64,000 nt of DNA from Palleronia salina. GTDB taxonomy: Bacteria; Pseudomonadota; Alphaproteobacteria; Rhodobacterales; Rhodobacteraceae. Numbering within the stretch: position 1 is the stretch's first letter; each line of letters opens with the position of its first letter. The notes beneath the pieces were generated by a model. That model worked only from the letters and a program-made list of their open reading frames with translations. It did not search any database and was not told the DNA's origin. The stretch is taken from the NCBI RefSeq assembly GCF_900141995.1, contig NZ_FQZA01000002.1:69501-133500 (forward strand). The letters are read 5' to 3'. Below are positions 24,960-34,319 of this stretch, piece by piece. The position numbers were made by a program, and so were the translations under genes.

Positions 24960-25718
24960 ATGGACGGCACCCAGGGCGATTCTTCCGCCGGCAGCGGGGG
25001 GCTGATCGTCAGCAACCTGCAGAAAAGCTACAAGCGGCGGCCGGTGATCCGCGACGTCAGCCTGCGGCTTGGCCGGGGCGAGGTCGTCGCGCTGCTGGGT
25101 CCGAACGGATCGGGCAAGACCACCTGCTTCTACGCCATCGCAGGGCTGATCGTGCCCGAAGGTGGACAGGTCATGGTCGACGGGCGCGAGGTCACGTCGC
25201 TGCCCATGTATCGTCGGGCCCGCATGGGCATCGGGTATCTGCCGCAGGAAATGTCCATTTTCCGGGGCCTCTCGGTCGAGGACAACATCCTCGCCATCCT
25301 CGAGCTGACCGTGAAGGACCGCGCGGCACGGCAGGATCGCCTGAACAAGCTGCTGGCCGAGTTCTCGATCGAGCATCTGCGCCGCACGCCCGCGCTTGCC
25401 CTGTCGGGGGGCGAGCGGCGCCGGGCCGAGATCGCCCGCTGCCTTGCCGCTGGACCCAAGTACCTGCTGCTGGACGAGCCCTTTGCCGGCGTCGACCCGA
25501 TTGCCGTGGGCGACATCCGCGCCTTGGTCGCGGGCCTGACGCAGCGCGGGATCGGTGTGCTGATCACCGACCACAACGTGCGCGAGACCCTGTCGATCGT
25601 GGATCGCGCGTATATTCTGCACGACGGCACCGTGCTGATGGACGGCCCGCCCGAGGCCGTCGTGGCCGACGAAAACGTGCGCCGGGTCTACCTCGGCGAC
25701 AGCTTTTCCCTGGGCTGA
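24960..25718 (+). CDS. lptB: LPS export ABC transporter ATP-binding protein LptB
   Basis: 252 residues with Walker A GPNGSGKTT, Q-loop YLPQEMSIFRGL, signature LSGGERRRAEIA, Walker B YLLLDEPFAG and switch ITDHNV. The YLPQE.SIFR and ITDHNVRETL stretches are typical of LptB. It powers LPS extraction together with LptF/LptG, which are not in the window. Confidence 0.98.
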   Translation: MDGTQGDSSAGSGGLIVSNLQKSYKRRPVIRDVSLRLGRGEVVALLGPNGSGKTTCFYAIAGLIVPEGGQVMVDGREVTSLPMYRRARMGIGYLPQEMSIFRGLSVEDNILAILELTVKDRAARQDRLNKLLAEFSIEHLRRTPALALSGGERRRAEIARCLAAGPKYLLLDEPFAGVDPIAVGDIRALVAGLTQRGIGVLITDHNVRETLSIVDRAYILHDGTVLMDGPPEAVVADENVRRVYLGDSFSLG

Positions 25719-25950
25719 CCGGCCCCCCGTGTTTGCAGCTGCAGCGAGGGCAAAGCTTGACAGCAGGACCGCAAATGACGCCAAATACGTGGGATGAAGA
25801 GACCGACCAACATTGGCAATCTTCGCAGACTTTCCTGCCATACCAGAGACTTGACAGGCATTCGCCCCATGGCGAACGCCGGTTGAGTGCGCGGTTTCCG
25901 TCCCGGCGCGATGCCCGGGTCGACCCATGACCATTAGCGAAGGATCCACC
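25719..25950 (+). promoter_or_regulatory. Intergenic region upstream of hpf, two TTGACA hexamers
   Basis: 232 bases between lptB and hpf, clearly lower in GC than its surroundings. Two exact TTGACA hexamers (25757-25762 and 25851-25856) could be -35 boxes, but neither is followed at 16-18 bases by a convincing -10. No small gene is supported. A hpf promoter here is likely by context only. Confidence 0.4.
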
Positions 25951-26529
25951 ATGCGTTACCAGATCAGCGGCAAACAGATCGATATCGGTGAAGCCCTGCA
26001 GGCCCATTGCAAGGCCGAGATCGAGGGCGTGATCGCCAAGTATCCCGGTCGTCCGACCGACTGCCTGGTGGTGTTCTCGAAGGACGCGCATGAATACGCC
26101 TGCGAGACCGTGGTGCACCTGTCGTCGGGGCTGAGCGTGCAGGCGAAAGCCAAGGAGACCGAGATCTACGCCGCTTTCGACGCCGCGAACGAGAAGATGG
26201 AAAAGCAGTTGCGCCGCTACAAGCGGCGGTTGAAGGACCACCATCGCGAACGTCCGAACCCCGTTGAACTCTCGGGAGGCTCCGCGTATATCCTCGCCGC
26301 GAATAGCGATAACGACGCGGACGAGCCGGAAACGCTTCAGCCCATCATCGTCGCTGAAATGGAAACCCGCATCCCGTCCCTGTCGGTCGGCGAAGCGGTT
26401 ATGCAGATGGAGCTGGCTGGCGTCCCGGTCCTGGTGTTCCGGAACGAGAAGCAGGCCAACGGAGTGAACGTGGTCTACCGCCGCGATGACGGCAATATCG
26501 GGTGGATCGATCCCAACACAACGTCCTGA
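25951..26529 (+). CDS. hpf: Long-form ribosome hibernation-promoting factor
   Basis: 192 residues: an S30AE domain (MRYQISGKQIDIGEALQAHC to about residue 100, with the basic helix KQLRRYKRRLKDHH) plus a C-terminal dimerisation domain (MQMELAGVPVLVFRNEKQAN to NIGWIDPN). Long HPF alone joins 70S ribosomes into 100S dimers at rest. The ATG at 25951 starts the conserved domain and has AAGGATCC before it; an ATG 24 bases earlier is possible. Followed by ptsN, the usual order. Confidence 0.96.
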   Translation: MRYQISGKQIDIGEALQAHCKAEIEGVIAKYPGRPTDCLVVFSKDAHEYACETVVHLSSGLSVQAKAKETEIYAAFDAANEKMEKQLRRYKRRLKDHHRERPNPVELSGGSAYILAANSDNDADEPETLQPIIVAEMETRIPSLSVGEAVMQMELAGVPVLVFRNEKQANGVNVVYRRDDGNIGWIDPNTTS

Positions 26530-26561
26530 CCGCGGCGTCAGGCCCAGCGATACAGGCTGAC

Positions 26562-27026
26562 ATGACACTTGCAGATTTGCTGACGCTCGAGTCCGTGCGG
26601 GTCGTTCCTGCACTCAGCAGCAAGAAACGGCTGTTCAACACGCTTGGCGATCTGGCCGACGAGGTGTTCGGGCTGGATTCCGACCGTGTGAGCGAAGCCC
26701 TGCTGGACCGTGAAGGCCTGGGCCCCACCGGCGTGGGCCACGGTGTGGCGCTGCCCCACGCGCGGCTGGACGATCTGGACAAGGTGCGTGGCCTGTTCCT
26801 GAAGCTCGAGCGTCCGCTCGATTTCGGCGCCGTCGACCGCCAGCCCGTGGACTTGGTGTTCTGCCTGATCGCCCCCAGCGATGCCGGGGTCGAGCACCTG
26901 AAAGCCCTGGCCTCGGTGTCGCGCACGCTGCGCGACCCCGACCTCTGCGCCAAGCTGCGCGCGAACGACCATGCCCAGACCCTGCACGCGGTGCTGACCG
27001 ACCGCAGCGTGACCCGCGCGGCCTGA
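26562..27026 (+). CDS. ptsN: Nitrogen-related PTS EIIA protein PtsN
   Basis: 154 residues of the EIIA-Fru/Ntr fold, with the phosphorylated histidine in GHGVALPHAR (His66). Start MTLADLLTLESV matches family N-termini; an earlier in-frame ATG lies inside hpf. It is part of the regulatory Ntr phosphorelay (EINtr-NPr-EIIANtr) that adjusts potassium and carbon/nitrogen balance. Confidence 0.96.
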   Translation: MTLADLLTLESVRVVPALSSKKRLFNTLGDLADEVFGLDSDRVSEALLDREGLGPTGVGHGVALPHARLDDLDKVRGLFLKLERPLDFGAVDRQPVDLVFCLIAPSDAGVEHLKALASVSRTLRDPDLCAKLRANDHAQTLHAVLTDRSVTRAA

Positions 27027-27050
27027 TCGTCGCCGGTCTGTCGCCGCGTC

Positions 27051-28475
27051 TCAGGCGCGGTCGCCGAACCCGAACATCATGAAATCCCGCTGGTAGGTAT
27101 CGCGCACCGCCCGGTCGACCTCGTCGCACCAGATGGCATCGAGGCTGTGGGGCACCTCGGGCGCATCGGGGACATAGGCCTTCGCCTTCGCTCCCACCTG
27201 GGTCGCAAGGCGCGGAAGTTCCTCGGGCAACTCGTCCTCGCGGAAGACGCGGTCGGGCAGGACGAACTGGTTCATACCCTGAAGCGTCGTCGCCTGCGTG
27301 GCCCAGGCCGGGTCCACCCGCAGGCTGGTCTGCCCGCCCAGGTTGCCGCGCAGGAAATGCAGGAACGACAGGAACGCCGCCCGGTGCGCGTCGGCATCAT
27401 AGCCCCGGCCCGGCGCGCCCTCGGGAATCGGCAGCGTATAGCGCGCGCGCAGGATCGCGCGAAGGTCGTCGAAGCAGTCGGGTCCGGGCACCAGTATGTG
27501 GCGGCAGAAGACGGCGTGGGCCCTATCGGCGGGGTGCCGCAGGACGGTGAAGCTGCGATGCCCGGGGTGGGTGCGCTTCCAACGCCGCAGGCCCTTTTGG
27601 TTCAACCCGGTCTCCAGCGCCTCGGGCGCGACATCGTCCAGTTCCGCCAGCCAGCGCGTCACGCTGTCCTCGGGGCCGCCTTTCACCGGCATGTAGACCA
27701 GCGGCGCGGTGGCGCCGAACACGTAGGACGGCACGGCGGGTCCGCGCCGCGGCTCGAAATTCGGCGTGCGGCCCAGGCCGAAATGGTCGATCCCGCCCAG
27801 TTCGGCGACCATCTGGTCGTAATTCGTGACCTTGTCCCGCAAGGGCGCGGGGTTCTGTACCTTGGTCCGCTCCGACAGGGCATCCAGCCGCCCGTCCAGA
27901 CCCAGCCACGCGGCGAGACCGTTGATGACGTCCAGCGCGCCCACGTCCTCGTAATCCAGGTAGAAGGCGGTCTGCCCGCTGGATTGCAGGCGGTGCAGCA
28001 GCATCCGCTGAAACGCCTGCAACTGCGCCAAGTGAGACGCAAACCCGGCACTGTCGAAGGCCACGCTGGCGCGGCGCGCATCCTTGGCATCGCCCAGCCG
28101 CCACTGGTTGGTCTGGCGGGCGATCTGAAGGCTCACGTAGCTTTCCAGCGGGTTGCGCGTCAGCACGACCTTGGCGCAACGCGGATCGGCAAGGCAGGTC
28201 TCAAGCACGCGGGGATCGTGGTCGTGGAAGAACCGGAACCCCGGCAAGCCGTCGGTCCGCTCGGCCAAGGCCGACAGCAGCTTGCCCGGATCCCGCTCGC
28301 GGTCGTCCAGCGAAACGCCGGCCAGTTCCGACCGGCCCGCATGGCCCACGAAATGCGGGTTGAACGCCTCGCCCCAGCAAGTAAGGCCCGGCAAAAGGTT
28401 CAGGTTCTCTTCCAGGAAATTCGAACCCGTCCGCATCTCGGCCAGGACGATGAAACTGTCGAAGGGACGGGCCAT
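27051..28475 (-). CDS. Sulfotransferase-family protein, two sulfotransferase-like halves
   Basis: 474 residues. The N-terminal half has a PAPS 5'-phosphosulfate loop (EMRTGSNFLEENL, residues ~13-25) and a 3'-phosphate stretch (VVLTRNPLESYVS, ~103-115) like Stf0/NodH sulfotransferases. The C-terminal half has a second 3'-phosphate-like motif (FTVLRHPADRAHAVFCRH, ~308-325) without an obvious 5' loop. It is the last gene of a leftward glycan operon (galU-galE-GT-GT-GT14-this gene), three bases after the GT14-like gene. Sulfation of an exported polysaccharide or glycolipid is the natural inference. The acceptor is unknown. Confidence 0.82.
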   Translation of the reverse strand: MARPFDSFIVLAEMRTGSNFLEENLNLLPGLTCWGEAFNPHFVGHAGRSELAGVSLDDRERDPGKLLSALAERTDGLPGFRFFHDHDPRVLETCLADPRCAKVVLTRNPLESYVSLQIARQTNQWRLGDAKDARRASVAFDSAGFASHLAQLQAFQRMLLHRLQSSGQTAFYLDYEDVGALDVINGLAAWLGLDGRLDALSERTKVQNPAPLRDKVTNYDQMVAELGGIDHFGLGRTPNFEPRRGPAVPSYVFGATAPLVYMPVKGGPEDSVTRWLAELDDVAPEALETGLNQKGLRRWKRTHPGHRSFTVLRHPADRAHAVFCRHILVPGPDCFDDLRAILRARYTLPIPEGAPGRGYDADAHRAAFLSFLHFLRGNLGGQTSLRVDPAWATQATTLQGMNQFVLPDRVFREDELPEELPRLATQVGAKAKAYVPDAPEVPHSLDAIWCDEVDRAVRDTYQRDFMMFGFGDRA

Positions 28476-28478
28476 GGA

Positions 28479-30176
28479 TTACCGGACGATATAGGGTTTG
28501 CGGATCTCGGGCTGCTCCAGGTCCGGGCCGTCCCCGGACGAGAAGTCGCCCATCATGTAGGGGTTCATCCCCTCGTTCTTCAGGTTCTGCAGGAACTGTC
28601 CGAACCCGGTCAGGTCGATCATGCGCGGCGCCTCGGTCAGGTTGCGCGCCTGCCAGACGCCGGTCTCCTCGGCGATGCTCTGCAGCGGCTCGAGCGGGGA
28701 TTCCACGAAGTCGGCCATGGACCAGACGCGCACCCGCGCCTTCACGTGCGGGTCGCGCAACAGGTCCACATGCGCCGCTTCGATCTTCTGGAGGCGCGCT
28801 GCCTCGCGCCGGACTTCGCTGAAGGGCGCGTCGGACTTGAACAGCGGCACGGCCCAGCACCCGGTGATGATCAGGATCTCGGCGTTGCTGTCATAGGCGA
28901 TGAACTCGGCGATGCGCTGGTTGTCGCGGGGGCCGAACAGGAAGGCCTGCCGGTCGCCCCGTGTGTTCCAGATCAGGTTCGTCAGGAACGCGCGCGGGTT
29001 GTAGTCGCGCAGGGTCGCACTGTCGGACAGGGCGCCGGCATAGCTGCGCTGATCGTCGGTGAACTCGACCCGCTCGGGGGCGAACAGGTGTCCGTGGGCG
29101 CGCACGCCGGTGGCGCGCTGAAGCCAGCCGGGGAAGTCGTGGAACAGGTCGCCGAACCCTTCGAACACGGTATAGCGCGCGCAGGTCCGGCCGGATTCGT
29201 AATCCTTGAGCGGGAACCGGCTGGCCATGTAGAGCCCCGCCCGCCCGCGGATCCGCCGCTCGGTCGCCTTGGTGAAGATGCGGTCGATCTTGCCCGGGTT
29301 TGGCTCGGACAGGGTGGCCGAGGCCGGACGGTCGGTGAGAAAGGTATCGTAGAGCCGGTTCGCCTGCGGCCAGATCTTGCGCGCCACGAAACAGTCGGAC
29401 CGCCGGAGAAGCTGCAGGTGATCGTCGTAGAAGATGTGCGGCTTGCCCTGGAAGTCGAACTTGGACAGCGTCAGCGACCGGCTTTCGACCCGGCCCGGAT
29501 GCAGCCGCACGAGGGTCTGGAAATAGGATTCGTCCGGGATCCAGACCCGGCGGAAATAGCGCTCGAACTCGCCGCGCCGCGGGTCCTCGAGGATCGCCTT
29601 CAGCGCGCGGCGCGTCAGGCACCACCATTGCGACCCCATATGCGGGCGGATGCCGTAGGGCAGGCGCCGCTTGACGCCCATCCGCCGTTGCAACCGCACG
29701 TAGGCATCGAACAGCCGCCGCTGCCGTTTCCACGAGAACGGAAATCGCAGGGTGAAACGTTCGGAATCCAGCCCCCCCTTGGTCCAAGAAACGTCGGCGG
29801 TGGTGACGCTTTCGATGAAGCTCGTGTCAGGGCGGTCGGCCAGGTATGTCTTCAGGTCCGCCACGCTGCGTAGCGGCAGGCATGTGCCCGACACCATGAA
29901 GACGTGTTTGGCCTCGGGAAACCGGTCCAGCATGACCTCGGCCGCGCGCAGCGTCGCCGAAACGAGCGACCAGGTGCCCCACTCGCAGGCGACGCGGCTG
30001 GAAAAGACGATGTTGTCGTGCCGGGCGAGCGCCGTGCGGAACCGCTCGAACCGGGCGGCCGACACGCGCTTGTCCACGTGGATCACCAGGGGGCAGCCGC
30101 GATCGGCCCAGTGGCTGGCCACCTGCGCTGCGCGGTCCAGCGCCTCGTGGCACAACATGATGAAACCGACCGTCAC
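28479..30176 (-). CDS. GT14-like beta-1,6-N-acetylglucosaminyltransferase with DUF5928-type C-terminus
   Basis: 565 residues. Residues ~1-270 resemble the core-2/I-branching (GT14) fold: FIMLCHEALDRA, PLVIHVDKRVS, FMVSGTCLPLRS and GSQWWCLTRRALKAIL are family hallmarks. The C-terminal ~290 residues correspond to the DUF5928-type region common in Roseobacters; its function is unknown. The GTG start overlaps the TGA of the preceding glycosyltransferase (GTGA), so translation is coupled. No transmembrane helix is visible. It probably adds a branching sugar to an extracellular polysaccharide. Confidence 0.85.
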   Translation of the reverse strand: MTVGFIMLCHEALDRAAQVASHWADRGCPLVIHVDKRVSAARFERFRTALARHDNIVFSSRVACEWGTWSLVSATLRAAEVMLDRFPEAKHVFMVSGTCLPLRSVADLKTYLADRPDTSFIESVTTADVSWTKGGLDSERFTLRFPFSWKRQRRLFDAYVRLQRRMGVKRRLPYGIRPHMGSQWWCLTRRALKAILEDPRRGEFERYFRRVWIPDESYFQTLVRLHPGRVESRSLTLSKFDFQGKPHIFYDDHLQLLRRSDCFVARKIWPQANRLYDTFLTDRPASATLSEPNPGKIDRIFTKATERRIRGRAGLYMASRFPLKDYESGRTCARYTVFEGFGDLFHDFPGWLQRATGVRAHGHLFAPERVEFTDDQRSYAGALSDSATLRDYNPRAFLTNLIWNTRGDRQAFLFGPRDNQRIAEFIAYDSNAEILIITGCWAVPLFKSDAPFSEVRREAARLQKIEAAHVDLLRDPHVKARVRVWSMADFVESPLEPLQSIAEETGVWQARNLTEAPRMIDLTGFGQFLQNLKNEGMNPYMMGDFSSGDGPDLEQPEIRKPYIVR

Positions 30177-31183
30177 GCCCAGTTGCCCTTCGACATCAGG
30201 CCCAGGATCTCGAGCTGACGCCAGTTGATGTATTTCTCGGACCATTTGCACCACAGGTCCGGATCGTCGCGCAAGGCGTCGGCGTAGGCGCGATACTCGG
30301 CCGCGCCGCGATAGTGCTCGGCGCGTGCCACCTCGGCCTGCGACTTCTCGAGGAACGCGTCGAGGAACTTGACGTGCAGCAGGCACCCGCAGGCCTTTTC
30401 GCCCCCGCGGTCGTCGAAGACCAGGTTCAGCCCCCGGGGCAACAGCATGTGGGTCGAGCTGACGAAGACGTTGCCGCGCCCCCATTTCACCAGCGGCACC
30501 TTGTTCAGGGCCGGCGCGCGGTAGGGCGTTTCGGCGAAGAACTTGCGTGCCCGCGGCCCCCCTTGGATCCACAGCGACGCATAGTCCCAGTTGCGGCTGA
30601 TCATGTAGTTGCCCGCGTCGAACCACGAGCAGATCTCCAGCGGGTCCTGCCCCGGCTGGTAGACCACGTCGGTCATCGCGCCCTTGGGATACATGTCCAG
30701 CATCATCGCGCCGAAGGACCGGATCTCGGCCGCGTCCAGCCAGTCGGTCAGGGCGCGGATCGGTCGGGTGTCGCAGAACGGGTAGATGAAGAACTCGTCC
30801 ACGTCGACGGTCAGGATCCACTTGCCCAGCCCGTACCGGCGGGCCAGCCAGTTCACCCAGTCGACGCCGAACCGCGCGCGCCGGTAGCTGGCACCGGTCG
30901 ACCACAGCGACACGTCGGGCTGTTCGGCAAGGTATTCGCACGACCCGTCGGTCGAGCCGTTGTCGACCATCAGGAAATGGCGAATGCCCAGGTCGCGGTA
31001 GTATTTCAGGAAGAACGGCAGGCGCTTGATCTCGTCGCGCAGCACGGTGACGACCAGGATATCGCGCGTCTTGATCGCCTGGGTCCGGTCGCGCACGCAT
31101 TCAAGCTCGCGCCGCTTGCGAATGGCGCGCAGGTACAGCCGCCTGCGGCGTGCGCCCCGCTTATACGCGTCGAGAATGCTCAC
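30173..31183 (-). CDS. Glycosyltransferase family 2 protein (Glyco_tranf_2_4 type)
   Basis: 336 residues with a very basic N-terminus, then the GT-A core: VVTVLRDEIKRLPFFLKYYR, the nucleotide-binding VDNGSTDGS, and the DxD-like metal site TVDVDEFFIYPF. The later FDAGNYMI and LWIQGGPRAR blocks are shared almost exactly with the next gene upstream (31312-32379), so the two are tandem paralogues. It follows that paralogue after 128 bases and overlaps the GT14-like gene by four bases. Donor sugar unknown; UDP-galactose or UDP-glucose is plausible from the galE-galU context. Confidence 0.87.
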   Translation of the reverse strand: MSILDAYKRGARRRRLYLRAIRKRRELECVRDRTQAIKTRDILVVTVLRDEIKRLPFFLKYYRDLGIRHFLMVDNGSTDGSCEYLAEQPDVSLWSTGASYRRARFGVDWVNWLARRYGLGKWILTVDVDEFFIYPFCDTRPIRALTDWLDAAEIRSFGAMMLDMYPKGAMTDVVYQPGQDPLEICSWFDAGNYMISRNWDYASLWIQGGPRARKFFAETPYRAPALNKVPLVKWGRGNVFVSSTHMLLPRGLNLVFDDRGGEKACGCLLHVKFLDAFLEKSQAEVARAEHYRGAAEYRAYADALRDDPDLWCKWSEKYINWRQLEILGLMSKGNWA

Positions 31184-31311
31184 CTAACGGTCCTGCCCAA
31201 CATCCATGACCCGGGCGGCGGACGTATGCTCGCCCCGATCCGCGCCGATCCTGCTCGGGAACGCCTTTAACACATTCTGCCTTAAAGAAACATTCCAGAA
31301 GGACGCGGCGC

Positions 31312-32379
31312 TCATATCCAGCCACCCCGTGACATGAGGCCCAGCGCCTCGAGATGACGCCAGCCGCGATACCGGGTCGAATGCGGGGTCCAGAGCGTCG
31401 GGTTCTCGGTCAGCGCCTGATAATACCGGTCGTAGAGTACGGAGTTCGCGAAATGCTCGCCGCGCTGACGCTCTTCGGCCGACTTCTCAACGATCTGGTC
31501 CAGGAACTTGGTGTGCAGAAGAACGCCCGACAGCTCGGCCCCGCCCTCCACGGAATAGACGCGGTTCAACCGCTGGGGCAGCGCCGCGTGGGTCGAGTTC
31601 AGGTAGGCATAGCGCCAGTGCCAGCGGATCAAAGGGACCTTGCCCATGGTCGGCGCGCGGCGCGGATCGTCGGCGAAGAAGGCCCGCGCCCGCGGGCCAC
31701 CCTGGATCCACAGCGCGTCCTGCTTCGGCTGGCGTCGGATCATGTAGTTGCCGGCGTCGAACCAGCCCAGCGCCTCTGTCGGGTCGGTGCCCGGAGGGCA
31801 GGTCGCATCCGCCAACCGGCCCTGCGGATACATGTCCAGCATCAGCGCGCCCATGCTGGCGCGGCCGCGCCGGTCCAGCTCGGCGCACAGCGCCGGCAGC
31901 GGGCGGGTCTGCCAGTAGGGATAGACCAGCAGCTCGTCCGCATCGAGCGTCAGGCACCAGTGGCCCGAGCCGTGGCGCATCTGGAGCCAGGTGATCCAGT
32001 CCAGCCCGAACCGGCTGCGGCGATAGCTCAAATCGGTGGACCAGACCGACACGTCGGCCGCGTCGCGCAGCAGGTCCAGCGATCCATCAGTGCTACCATT
32101 GTCGACGGCCAGCACGTGCGCGACACCCAGCCTGCGGCAATGGTCCAGGAAGAAGGGCAGGCGCGCCGCTTCGTTCCGCAGGCAGATGAAGCCCAGGATG
32201 TCTCCCGGCGCGATGCCGTCGGTGCGATCCACGACAGGGCGCAATTGGCGCCGCTTGGCGATGGCCCGCGCCAGGAGCCGGCGCCGGGCAAATCGCCAGC
32301 GATAGGCCTGCCAGAGATCCCGGTGCGGACGCGCGGACAGGGGTGGGCGCGGCGGCCAACCCTCGCGCGGCGCGATCAC
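31312..32379 (-). CDS. Glycosyltransferase family 2 protein (tandem paralogue)
   Basis: 355 residues from a GTG that overlaps the galE stop (GTGA). Core motifs are FICLRNEAARLPFFLDHCRR, AVDNGSTDGS and LDADELLVYPYW. The blocks FDAGNYMI and WIQGGPRAR match the neighbouring paralogue. An N-terminal basic/proline-rich extension of about 40 residues distinguishes it. The longer open frame (to 32457) lies within galE and is rejected. Part of the galU-galE glycan operon. Confidence 0.87.
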   Translation of the reverse strand: MIAPREGWPPRPPLSARPHRDLWQAYRWRFARRRLLARAIAKRRQLRPVVDRTDGIAPGDILGFICLRNEAARLPFFLDHCRRLGVAHVLAVDNGSTDGSLDLLRDAADVSVWSTDLSYRRSRFGLDWITWLQMRHGSGHWCLTLDADELLVYPYWQTRPLPALCAELDRRGRASMGALMLDMYPQGRLADATCPPGTDPTEALGWFDAGNYMIRRQPKQDALWIQGGPRARAFFADDPRRAPTMGKVPLIRWHWRYAYLNSTHAALPQRLNRVYSVEGGAELSGVLLHTKFLDQIVEKSAEERQRGEHFANSVLYDRYYQALTENPTLWTPHSTRYRGWRHLEALGLMSRGGWI

Positions 32380-33365
32380 TGGGCGAAGTCTCCGTTCTGG
32401 TGCCAGGCCCACGCATCCGCGATCATCTGCTCGAGCGTTGAGCGTTCGGGTCGCCATCCAAGCTCGATCTCGGCGCGGGCGCTTCCCGAAACCAGCGCGG
32501 CGGCATCGCCTTCCCGACGCGGACCCGTGGTCACCGGCACCTGCCGGTTCGTGACAATCGCCGAGTAGTCCACCACCTGTCGCACGGAAAAGCCCTTTCC
32601 CGTGCCCAGGTTGAAGACCCGTGACCCACGGCCATCCTGCAACCAGCGCAGGCCGCGCAGATGCGCCTCGACCAGGTCCATGACATGCACGTAGTCGCGC
32701 ACACAGGTGCCGTCCGGCGTATCGTAATCGTCGCCGTTGATCGTCAGCGCGGGGCGGCGCCCGTCGATGGCATCCAGCATCAGGGGGATCAGGTGCGTCT
32801 CGGGGCGGTGATGCTCGCCCACATCCAGGTCAGGCGATGCGCCGGCCACGTTGAAATAGCGGAAGATGACCGTTTCGAGGCCGTGGGCCGCGCCGAAATT
32901 CGCCAGCATCGCTTCGACCGCGCGCTTGGACGCGCCGTAGGCGTTGATCGGGTGCTGGAGACTGTTCTCGTCCAGCATGATGCCATCCTGGTCGCCGTAA
33001 ATGGCGCATGTGGACGAGAACACCATATGGGGACACCCGGCCGCCACGGCCGCCTCGACCAGGTTCAGCGATCCGCCGACATTAACGCGCCAGTAAAGGC
33101 CGGGTTCGCGCACCGATTGCCCCACGTCGGACATGGCCGCGAAATGCATCACCGCCGCGGGTTCGTGGCGGGCAAAGATATCGTCCAGCGCGGCGCGATC
33201 CAGCAGGTCCGCCTGCTCGAACGGGCCAAACTGGACGGCATCCCGCCATCCGGTGGAAAGGTTGTCGACAGCGACGGGCGTGTATCCCGCCTGCGCCAGG
33301 ATCTTGCAGGCGTGCGAACCGATATAGCCCGCACCGCCCGTCACCAGGATCGTGGCGCCCGACAC
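32376..33365 (-). CDS. galE: UDP-glucose 4-epimerase
   Basis: 329 residues of the extended short-chain dehydrogenase family: NAD-binding TGGAGYIGSHACK at the start, catalytic Ser/Tyr-x3-Lys (SSTCAIYG; NAYGASKRAVE) and the C-terminal GTGKGFSVRQVV. It interconverts UDP-glucose and UDP-galactose. It lies two bases after galU and overlaps the following glycosyltransferase by GTGA, so precursor supply and transfer are co-expressed. Confidence 0.97.
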   Translation of the reverse strand: MSGATILVTGGAGYIGSHACKILAQAGYTPVAVDNLSTGWRDAVQFGPFEQADLLDRAALDDIFARHEPAAVMHFAAMSDVGQSVREPGLYWRVNVGGSLNLVEAAVAAGCPHMVFSSTCAIYGDQDGIMLDENSLQHPINAYGASKRAVEAMLANFGAAHGLETVIFRYFNVAGASPDLDVGEHHRPETHLIPLMLDAIDGRRPALTINGDDYDTPDGTCVRDYVHVMDLVEAHLRGLRWLQDGRGSRVFNLGTGKGFSVRQVVDYSAIVTNRQVPVTTGPRREGDAAALVSGSARAEIELGWRPERSTLEQMIADAWAWHQNGDFAQ

Positions 33366-33367
33366 GG

Positions 33368-34249
33368 TTATCCTCCGAAATCGAGCCCGCGCAGATACGC
33401 GCGGAAATCAGGACCCAAGTCGGACCGCGCCATGCCGAAGGCCACGGTCGCCTGCAGGAACCCGCCCTTGTTGCCGCAATCATACCGCTCGCCGTCGAAG
33501 ATCAGCCCCGAGACACCCGGATCCTTGCCAATCTGCGCGGCGATGGCGTCGGTCAGCTGGATCTCGCCGCCGGCACCCGCCTCGGTCTCGTGCAGCTCGT
33601 CCAGCACCTCGGGCGTCAGGATATACCGGCCGATCACGGCCATGTTGGACGGCTGTTCGCCCATGGGCGGCTTTTCGACCATGCCCTTCACGTTGACCAC
33701 GTTGCCGTCGCGGTTGTCGACGTCGAGAATGCCGTAGGCGCTGGCCGCCTCGGGCTCGACTTCCATCGCGGCCATCATGCAGCCGCCGATCTCGTTATGG
33801 GCTTCGATCATCTGCGCCAGGACCGGCTCGTCGGCCATGATGACGTCATCGGGCAGCAGGACCGCGAAGGGCTCGTCCCCGATCAGGCGCCGCGCGCACC
33901 AGACGGCGTGGCCCAGGCCCATGGCCTGCTGTTGGCGGACGTAGGAAATGGCGCCCGACGGCATGTTGGTGCTTTCCAGCACCTCCATCAGCTTGTCCTT
34001 GTTCTTCTCTTCCAGCGCGTGTTCGAGCTCGGGTGCGCGATCGAAGTAATCCTCGAGCGCGGATTTCCCGCGCGAGGTGACGAAGATGAAGTCGGTGATA
34101 CCGGCCGCCCGCGCCTCGTCGATGGCGTACTGGATCAGCGGGCGGTCGACCAGCGTCATGATCTCTTTCGGAATCGACTTGGTGGCGGGCAGAAACCGCG
34201 TTCCCAACCCGGCGACGGGAAAGACGGCTTTGGTGACGGGCTTGACCAT
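33368..34249 (-). CDS. galU: UTP-glucose-1-phosphate uridylyltransferase
   Basis: 293 residues with the nucleotidyltransferase loop FPVAGLGTRFLPATKSIPKE, the metal/substrate motif LLPDDVIMA and VEKPPMGEQPSNM. It makes UDP-glucose from glucose-1-phosphate and UTP, the precursor used by GalE. Opens the leftward run of glycan genes; 70 bases separate it from the PAP phosphatase gene upstream. Confidence 0.97.
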   Translation of the reverse strand: MVKPVTKAVFPVAGLGTRFLPATKSIPKEIMTLVDRPLIQYAIDEARAAGITDFIFVTSRGKSALEDYFDRAPELEHALEEKNKDKLMEVLESTNMPSGAISYVRQQQAMGLGHAVWCARRLIGDEPFAVLLPDDVIMADEPVLAQMIEAHNEIGGCMMAAMEVEPEAASAYGILDVDNRDGNVVNVKGMVEKPPMGEQPSNMAVIGRYILTPEVLDELHETEAGAGGEIQLTDAIAAQIGKDPGVSGLIFDGERYDCGNKGGFLQATVAFGMARSDLGPDFRAYLRGLDFGG

Positions 34250-34319
34250 TTCTTTGTCCTTGTTCGTTTCGCGTGCTGCGGCATTCGGCCGCGATACTCG
34301 CTGCGCTACGTAACCTGTC

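Noticed and set aside
25757-25856. Two TTGACA hexamers as firm hpf promoters.
   Set aside because: No acceptable -10 at 16-18 bases for either; kept only as a low-confidence region note.
27147-29873. Open frame of ~900 codons antisense to the sulfotransferase and GT14-like genes.
   Set aside because: No recognisable motif; the minus-strand genes have coupled starts and full family signatures.
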